IMG/VR virus record: IMGVR_UViG_3300020474_000020
Coordinates: 1 to 54,312 of that record
DNA from: a virus
Strand: one strand, 5' to 3'
Length of the DNA: 54,312 bases
The translations under genes and the position numbers were made by a program. Numbering within the stretch: the stretch's first letter is position 1; every line of letters begins with the position of its first letter. Positions 51,637 to 54,312 of this stretch are shown in pieces. Below the pieces are notes generated by a model, which saw nothing but the letters and a program-made list of their open reading frames with translations, was not told the origin of the DNA and did no database searches.

Positions 51637-51751
51637 CCAGTAGTTCCTTTAGTGGGCGATCTTCTTGAGCGAAATCTTTTATGACTTCATCACGCAGTCC
51701 TGCTGTAGCCTTGCAATCTAATTGACATTCTAATTGTTTCGATTTATTCAT
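51584..51751 (-). CDS. Small acidic 55-residue protein
   Basis: MNKSKQLECQLDCKATAGLR, then a Glu/Asp-rich helix. The ATG at 51751 has an AGGAG site 7 bases upstream and a GTGTATAAT promoter-like motif 20 bases upstream of the start. It overlaps the next gene by 53 bases in another frame. It is below the usual size limit but has good translation signals. Function unknown; the two Cys (CQLDC) are not a zinc motif. Confidence 0.6.
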   Translation of the reverse strand: MNKSKQLECQLDCKATAGLRDEVIKDFAQEDRPLKELLDEQEAAENKLQDSDREL

Positions 51752-51950
51752 ATTGTATCTCCTATTAGGGATTATACACTATTAACAAGAATAATACCAC
51801 CTAATTGTAACTGTTAGGTGCGACAGGGGAGGATTGGGTAATACATATACACTTAGATTTAAAATTGCGTAACAACCACCCCCCGCCAATCGAGGGGGTA
51901 TACGCTCGTACAGCTACAAGATAAAACCCCCCCAACGCGGGGCGTGCAAA
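51752..51950. promoter_or_regulatory. Control gap: two promoter-like motifs and three hairpins
   Basis: This 199-base gap has no ORF I can support. On the minus strand it contains GTGTATATG (51844-51852) and AGTGTATAAT (51771-51780). Between them lies a 7-bp hairpin, CACCTAA and TTAGGTG (51798-51820). Further up are two GC-rich hairpins: ACCCCC/GGGGGT (51878-51899) and a CCCC/GGGG stem with a T run (51923-51943), the latter a good terminator for the 59-residue gene. The 51771 copy sits 20 bases before the small gene's ATG, so it is the likely start of the large late transcript. Confidence 0.6.
51923..51943 (-). terminator. Terminator after the 59-residue gene
   Basis: On the minus strand a GCCCC arm, GCGTT loop and GGGG arm are followed by a short T run (TTTTAT). 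It starts 8 bases beyond the stop at 51951. Short but GC-rich stem, so it would end the small-gene transcript. Confidence 0.6.
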
Positions 51951-52130
51951 TTATTTTGTAATCTTAAAATCTTGCATCTTGTCTTCATACATGGCACGAT
52001 AACCCTGCTCAGTTTTTACAGTCAATAAGATACGATCATTAACGACTTGCATTTTTTCTACCATGCCTGTACGTGGTTTGTTATTGTAAACGCAAGAAAT
52101 TGTAATGCCTTTTTTTGTCATGTTTACCAT
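51951..52130 (-). CDS. Small 59-residue protein
   Basis: MVNMTKKGITISCVYNNKPR then a VEKMQVVNDRILLTVKTEQG beta part and a basic C-terminus (MQDFKITK). The start at 52130 has AGGA 7 bases upstream; a second in-frame ATG three codons later has no ribosome site. The length is just below routine limits, but the gene is bounded by a good terminator. Strand-turn-strand pattern suggests a small beta fold. Function unknown. Confidence 0.6.
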   Translation of the reverse strand: MVNMTKKGITISCVYNNKPRTGMVEKMQVVNDRILLTVKTEQGYRAMYEDKMQDFKITK

Positions 52131-52181
52131 TGTAATATTCCTAAGTGTAAAGAGTGAAAAGTAAAAGTAAGAAACACGATC

Positions 52182-52361
52182 TTAACCAGCCCCGTAAAAA
52201 TCTAGGCTGGCTTCAAAATGTACTGCTTCCGAATCATCGAAGTCTACCCGATTCTCGATAACTTCACAATGCTCATAACAAGTGGGGCAAATTTGTGCAT
52301 CGGACTGAACATAGGAACCGCAGCAATCGGAGTGATAAGTAATTTCAAAATTGTTTGACAT
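52182..52361 (-). CDS. Small zinc-ribbon protein
   Basis: I choose the ATG at 52361, which has AAAGG seven bases upstream (the longer frame begins with TTG). The 59-residue product MSNNFEITYHSDCCGSYVQS contains CCGSYVQSDAQICPTCYEHC, i.e. a C-x(1-2)-C...C-x2-C zinc-ribbon pattern, followed by an acidic tail. Such proteins occur near early or regulatory regions of phages; it may bind nucleic acid or protein. It begins the minus-strand block beside the divergent promoter region. Confidence 0.6.
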   Translation of the reverse strand: MSNNFEITYHSDCCGSYVQSDAQICPTCYEHCEVIENRVDFDDSEAVHFEASLDFYGAG

Positions 52362-52574
52362 GTTAAAACCTTTCAAAGTGTTGTTTGTTATACCTTAAGT
52401 ATATATATTTATTCGGCCTTGTCCAGATAAATCTTGAGAAAATCCAAATATAGTTTCATGCCAAACGAACATAAAAAACAAGAAAAAAAGATAATGTATT
52501 ATTTCTAAATTTTGTGCTTGCAGCGGTCGATGATATAGATTAGACTGTTATTATTAACCCACGAGGAAACAATA
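52362..52574. promoter_or_regulatory. Divergent control region between the two strands
   Basis: This 213-base, AT-rich gap has no ORF. On the plus strand TTGTGC (52512-52517), 16 bases and TATAGA (52534-52539) make a fair sigma-70 promoter, 35 bases before the HNH start. On the minus strand a TGGACA and TACTTA pair lies about 40 bases before the zinc-ribbon start, weaker. TATATATA tracts make it easy to melt. Confidence 0.5.
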
Positions 52575-53018
52575 ATGCGAATCAAAAAACACAACAACGC
52601 AAAATTCCGCAAACTAATTCTTGACCGTGACAACAACCGATGCCGTGCTTGTGGTATCGGTGATGTCGATAGTCTCGAATGTGATCATATCGTACCAGAG
52701 TCGAAAGGCGGTAAGTCTATCCTGTGCAACATGCAAACCCTATGCCATACTTGCAACATTCGCAAGGGTGAAACAAATGTTGGCGAGTTGCCGATACGTC
52801 CCCCTGTCGAGGGGTTCGGTGATTACAGTGAAGTGATGCAAGCTAGGCAAGATTTCCTAGTTATGGTAAATGACGCAAGGCAGGCAGAAATTGACGATCT
52901 GGTAAAACAGGTAAAACAGTGGAGGCAGGCAGGCGTGAAGGGTTGGGTAATCAGCAACCGACTAGGCAAGATGACAACATCAGGCAAGGCACACAAGATA
53001 CTCCAGATGACAAGGTAG
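52575..53018 (+). CDS. HNH endonuclease
   Basis: A 147-residue protein with RDNNRCRACGIGDVDSLECD (first Cys pair), ECDHIVPESKGG (Asp-His), then Asn and CHTCNIRKG (second Cys pair), a complete HNH site with a zinc ribbon. The C-terminal half (residues 75 to 147) is a helical, Gln/Arg-rich extension with WVISNRLGKMTTSGKAHK, a helix-turn-helix-like end that may bind DNA. The AGGA site is 8 bases before the ATG. The gene is clearly richer in G+C than its neighbours, a sign of recent arrival or mobile behaviour. Confidence 0.8.
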   Translation: MRIKKHNNAKFRKLILDRDNNRCRACGIGDVDSLECDHIVPESKGGKSILCNMQTLCHTCNIRKGETNVGELPIRPPVEGFGDYSEVMQARQDFLVMVNDARQAEIDDLVKQVKQWRQAGVKGWVISNRLGKMTTSGKAHKILQMTR

Positions 53019-53023
53019 GGCAA

Positions 53024-53058
53024 GCGGGGTGTCCTACGCAAACCCCGCCCATCGGGGT
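53024..53058 (+). terminator. Overlapping GC hairpins after the HNH gene
   Basis: GCGGGGT (53024-53030) can pair with ACCCCGC (53042-53048), and ACCCCG (53042-53047) can pair instead with CGGGGT (53053-53058). The two stems exclude each other. There is no T run behind, so this is an imperfect terminator or a switch-like structure. Confidence 0.45.
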
Positions 53059-53116
53059 AGGGTAGGAGGTCTGGGCAAGATGGGCAATGTGGAGGATGGT
53101 GTACGTATGTATTATC

Positions 53117-53132
53117 CTATCCTATAGGATAG
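53117..53132. promoter_or_regulatory. 16-bp perfect palindrome (possible operator)
   Basis: CTATCCTATAGGATAG is a perfect palindrome lying about 50 bases before the -35 of the early promoter. A symmetric site of this size suits a dimeric repressor or regulator. Confidence 0.5.
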
Positions 53133-53146
53133 AGGGATATGAGGGA

Positions 53147-53169
53147 GTCAGCGTCAGCGAGGGTCAGCG
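53147..53169. repeat. Three GTCAGCG direct repeats
   Basis: GTCAGCG occurs at 53147-53153, 53153-53159 (sharing one G) and 53163-53169. The last is 11 bases before the -35 element. Possible activator or repressor binding half-sites, or replication iterons; the AT-rich stretch behind them holds the promoter. Confidence 0.55.
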
Positions 53170-53180
53170 AAAAAATATAC

Positions 53181-53209
53181 TTGACAGATTAAAGATAGTA
53201 CTGTACAAT
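53181..53209 (+). promoter_or_regulatory. Strong sigma-70 promoter
   Basis: TTGACA, 17-base spacer, TACAAT: nearly consensus. The transcript would start near 53217 and run into the small-ORF cluster, with the ATG at 53238. It is the clearest host-type promoter in the window, in line with early transcription. Confidence 0.85.
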
Positions 53210-53237
53210 GTCGATATACTTATTAAGGAGGAAAGTT

Positions 53238-53330
53238 ATGCGAGAATCAGACCAAGAATTACTATTGATTGTTGTTGTGTTGTGTGTTATAGTGGTATCA
53301 GTGTTCAGCAGTTACACCCCGTGCATTTAA
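53238..53330 (+). CDS. Small membrane peptide (30 residues)
   Basis: MRESDQELLLIVVVLCVIVV then SVFSSYTPCI: one hydrophobic segment of about 16 to 20 residues after a charged start. The AAGGAGG site is 6 bases before the ATG. The first gene behind the strong promoter, it is probably inserted in the inner membrane. Many phages make such peptides early to alter host membrane or protect from superinfection; this is a family-level possibility only. Confidence 0.6.
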   Translation: MRESDQELLLIVVVLCVIVVSVFSSYTPCI

Positions 53331-53340
53331 GGAGAATAGA

Positions 53341-53475
53341 ATGTACAATTTTGAATACTTTGCAGAGTTGGAATCATACGAAGCCCGTCGAGAATATGAG
53401 GCTTGGCTTGACGAGCAGGAAGATAATATGGTAAGATTGCACGAACAGGAAATGTCGCCGGAGGTAGTAGAATGA
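53341..53475 (+). CDS. Small acidic protein (44 residues)
   Basis: MYNFEYFAELESYEARREYE then helix-forming Glu/Asp/Arg residues and an MSPEVVE end. AAGGAG lies 6 bases before the ATG. Its stop overlaps the next start (ATGA). It is almost fully helical and strongly charged. Function unknown. Confidence 0.55.
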   Translation: MYNFEYFAELESYEARREYEAWLDEQEDNMVRLHEQEMSPEVVE

Positions 53476-53630
53476 ATGAATACAAACAAAAATCTTTGTA
53501 TGATGAACTTGACAAGTTTACCACAGATAAATTACAATGCTATTTGTTGGCCTGTCAAGAACACAAGTATGATGACGAGGTACGTGTAGCCGCTAACATT
53601 TTACGAGTACGATATATTAACGAGGAATAA
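53472..53630 (+). CDS. Small helical protein (52 residues)
   Basis: MNEYKQKSLYDELDKFTTDK then LQCYLLACQEHKYDDEVRVA. It starts within the stop codon of the previous gene (ATGA) with GGAGG 8 bases upstream. Two Cys five apart are not a clear metal site. Function unknown. Tight coupling shows it belongs to the same early transcript. Confidence 0.55.
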   Translation: MNEYKQKSLYDELDKFTTDKLQCYLLACQEHKYDDEVRVAANILRVRYINEE

Positions 53631-53631
53631 A

Positions 53632-53844
53632 ATGAGCATTTTTGAAAACGCAGATTTCGACAGTATCCTAGCCGGTATCGTTTATGACAGTCGGGTACAA
53701 TCGCCTGATTGTGATGTTATCGAGTCTATTGAAGTAGACGAGTGGGAAGATGACGGACAGCCAACCCACTACGAAGAATGTCAGGACTTGTATGGTGGGG
53801 ATGATTACATAGAACAATGGGAGGATGATTATGGGGATTATTGA
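53632..53844 (+). CDS. Small acidic protein (70 residues)
   Basis: MSIFENADFDSILAGIVYDS then strongly acidic DEWEDDGQPTHYEECQDLYG and a D/E/Y/W-rich end. GAGGAATAAA precedes the ATG. An acidic mimic-like protein of this kind may bind a basic host protein, but no family is recognised. It overlaps the next gene by 14 bases. Confidence 0.55.
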   Translation: MSIFENADFDSILAGIVYDSRVQSPDCDVIESIEVDEWEDDGQPTHYEECQDLYGGDDYIEQWEDDYGDY

Positions 53845-54019
53845 AATGGATTTACAGTCTATCGTGATAGGATACATGGTAGGCGTTGCGTTGATGTGGT
53901 CACTTTGTGAAACGTTGTACGGAGACAACAATGAAAAAAGAGCAGAAACGGATTGTAAGAATACTCGCCCTCGCTATGATCGCCGGTATCATATGTTGTA
54001 CGGTGATCCACCTGAATGA
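53831..54019 (+). CDS. Small membrane protein (62 residues)
   Basis: I choose the ATG at 53831, 6 bases behind GGGAGG (the frame could begin at 53825 with no spacing). MGIIEMDLQSIVIGYMVGVA then LMWSLCETLYG gives one hydrophobic segment, then a charged C-terminus (residues 35 to 62). That C-terminal part is read in another frame by the overlapping ORF at 53931. Function unknown. Confidence 0.5.
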   Translation: MGIIEMDLQSIVIGYMVGVALMWSLCETLYGDNNEKRAETDCKNTRPRYDRRYHMLYGDPPE

Positions 54020-54068
54020 ATGTCCACCAGAGATTCCATGCTTTGATTTACCCCAAACCCCCTCTTAA
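53931..54068 (+). CDS. Overlapping small membrane or secreted peptide (45 residues)
   Basis: MKKEQKRIVRILALAMIAGI then ICCTVIHLNECPPEIPCFDL: a basic start, a hydrophobic segment of about 17 residues and a Cys/Pro-rich tail. GGAG precedes the ATG at 6 bases. It lies mostly within the 62-residue gene in another frame. The pattern resembles a signal anchor, and could be a small envelope protein; the Cys pair does not give a clear lipobox. Confidence 0.5.
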   Translation: MKKEQKRIVRILALAMIAGIICCTVIHLNECPPEIPCFDLPQTPS

Positions 54069-54090
54069 GGGGGCGCGGGGCGCGCCGCGA
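54058..54090 (+). terminator. GC-rich hairpin and GC-only stretch
   Basis: CCCCCT, loop CTTA, AGGGGG form a 6-bp stem (54058-54073) whose loop contains the stop codon of the 45-residue ORF. A GC-only run (GCGCGGGGCGCGCCGCG) with a GGCGCGCC palindrome follows. No T run, so termination is uncertain. Confidence 0.4.
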
Positions 54091-54130
54091 AACGCTAAGT
54101 CCTTTGTCAGTATAGACTTACATATTTTTC

Positions 54131-54190
54131 TATAATTATATAAAGTATATCATGTGGAGTGTCGATATATAGTATATAAGGAGAAAAACT
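54131..54190 (+). promoter_or_regulatory. Leader of the last gene, with repeated TGTCGATATA
   Basis: TATAAT at 54131-54136 could be a -10, but no clear -35 lies 17 bases ahead. TGTCGATATA (54160-54169) is also present at 53209-53218, each 20 to 22 bases before an ATG. AAGGAG precedes the start at 54191. Confidence 0.4.
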
Positions 54191-54312
54191 ATGTTGACAA
54201 CAATTACATTTTTAAGTATGTTCGTGGGTTTCGAGGGCTATCTAAATGGTAAATTATACGTTGGTATTTATACCCCTAATTGTGAGTATGGATACGTGAT
54301 AAAAAATAATGA
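54191..54312 (+). CDS. Partial small protein at the right edge
   Basis: The ORF from 54191 reads MLTTITFLSMFVGFEGYLNG then KLYVGIYTPNCEYGYVIKNN and runs off the window. AAGGAG lies 7 bases upstream. Not recognised. Confidence 0.45.
   Translation, partial: MLTTITFLSMFVGFEGYLNGKLYVGIYTPNCEYGYVIKNN

Noticed and set aside
53087-53434. 115-residue plus-strand ORF through the early promoter
   Set aside because: It crosses the palindrome, promoter and two small genes with good ribosome sites, and has none itself.
1-54312. Prophage or lysogeny module, CRISPR array or insertion sequence
   Set aside because: No integrase, immunity repressor, att-like repeat, regular spacer array or transposase was found on either strand.

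Overview
The window is a large piece of a tailed double-stranded DNA phage (Caudoviricetes). It carries a complete HK97-type head and packaging set, a long-tail set ending in a tape measure protein, and an unusually large fibre/adhesin block. The tape measure, tail tube and two tail-assembly-chaperone-like genes, with no contractile sheath or obvious baseplate hub in view, suggest a siphovirus-like particle. The DNA is AT-rich, gene starts carry strong AGGAG-type ribosome sites, and many starts and stops overlap. The Shine-Dalgarno use argues against a Bacteroidetes host, but the host cannot be named from the sequence. I see no integrase, replication genes, tRNA, CRISPR array or insertion sequence.

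Layout. From about 52.36 kb down to base 1 nearly everything is on the minus strand, so the order of transcription is right to left. It starts with small genes (zinc-ribbon protein, 59-residue protein, 55-residue protein), then an unknown protein, a sigma-70-like factor and a helix-turn-helix/coiled-coil protein (possible small terminase). Next comes a sugar cassette: glycosyltransferase, 33-residue membrane peptide, family-6 glycosyltransferase and GDP-mannose 4,6-dehydratase. It is followed by HNH and ERCC4 nucleases, a ClpP-like protease, large terminase, portal, a prohead protease with a nested scaffold, decoration protein and major capsid protein. A strong terminator follows the capsid gene and is immediately succeeded by a promoter-like motif. 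Then come about 25 kb of fibre/adhesin genes (38.5 to 11.9 kb), including ORFs of 3310 and 2660 codons. The connector genes, tail tube, chaperone-like genes and the partial tape measure complete the strand. The plus strand from 52.57 kb rightwards holds an HNH endonuclease and a string of tiny overlapping ORFs behind a textbook sigma-70 promoter, like a phage early region.

How it fits together. A recurrent motif, GTGTATAWW (AGTATAWW in two cases), lies 18 to 45 bases before genes in most real gaps of the minus strand. It is a good candidate for a late promoter read by the phage sigma-like factor. The fibre proteins contain many poly-threonine linkers (up to 27 Thr in a row, using mixed Thr codons) between beta-propeller-like, cupredoxin-like and other domains. 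Together with the sugar cassette this suggests, as a hypothesis only, a mucin-like O-glycosylated adhesin system. Three further control devices stand out: a 9-codon leader plus a 10-bp terminator-like hairpin wrapped around the start of the first chaperone-like gene, an internal ribosome site and start codon for a scaffold inside the protease gene, and a palindrome with three GTCAGCG repeats before the early promoter at 53.18 kb.
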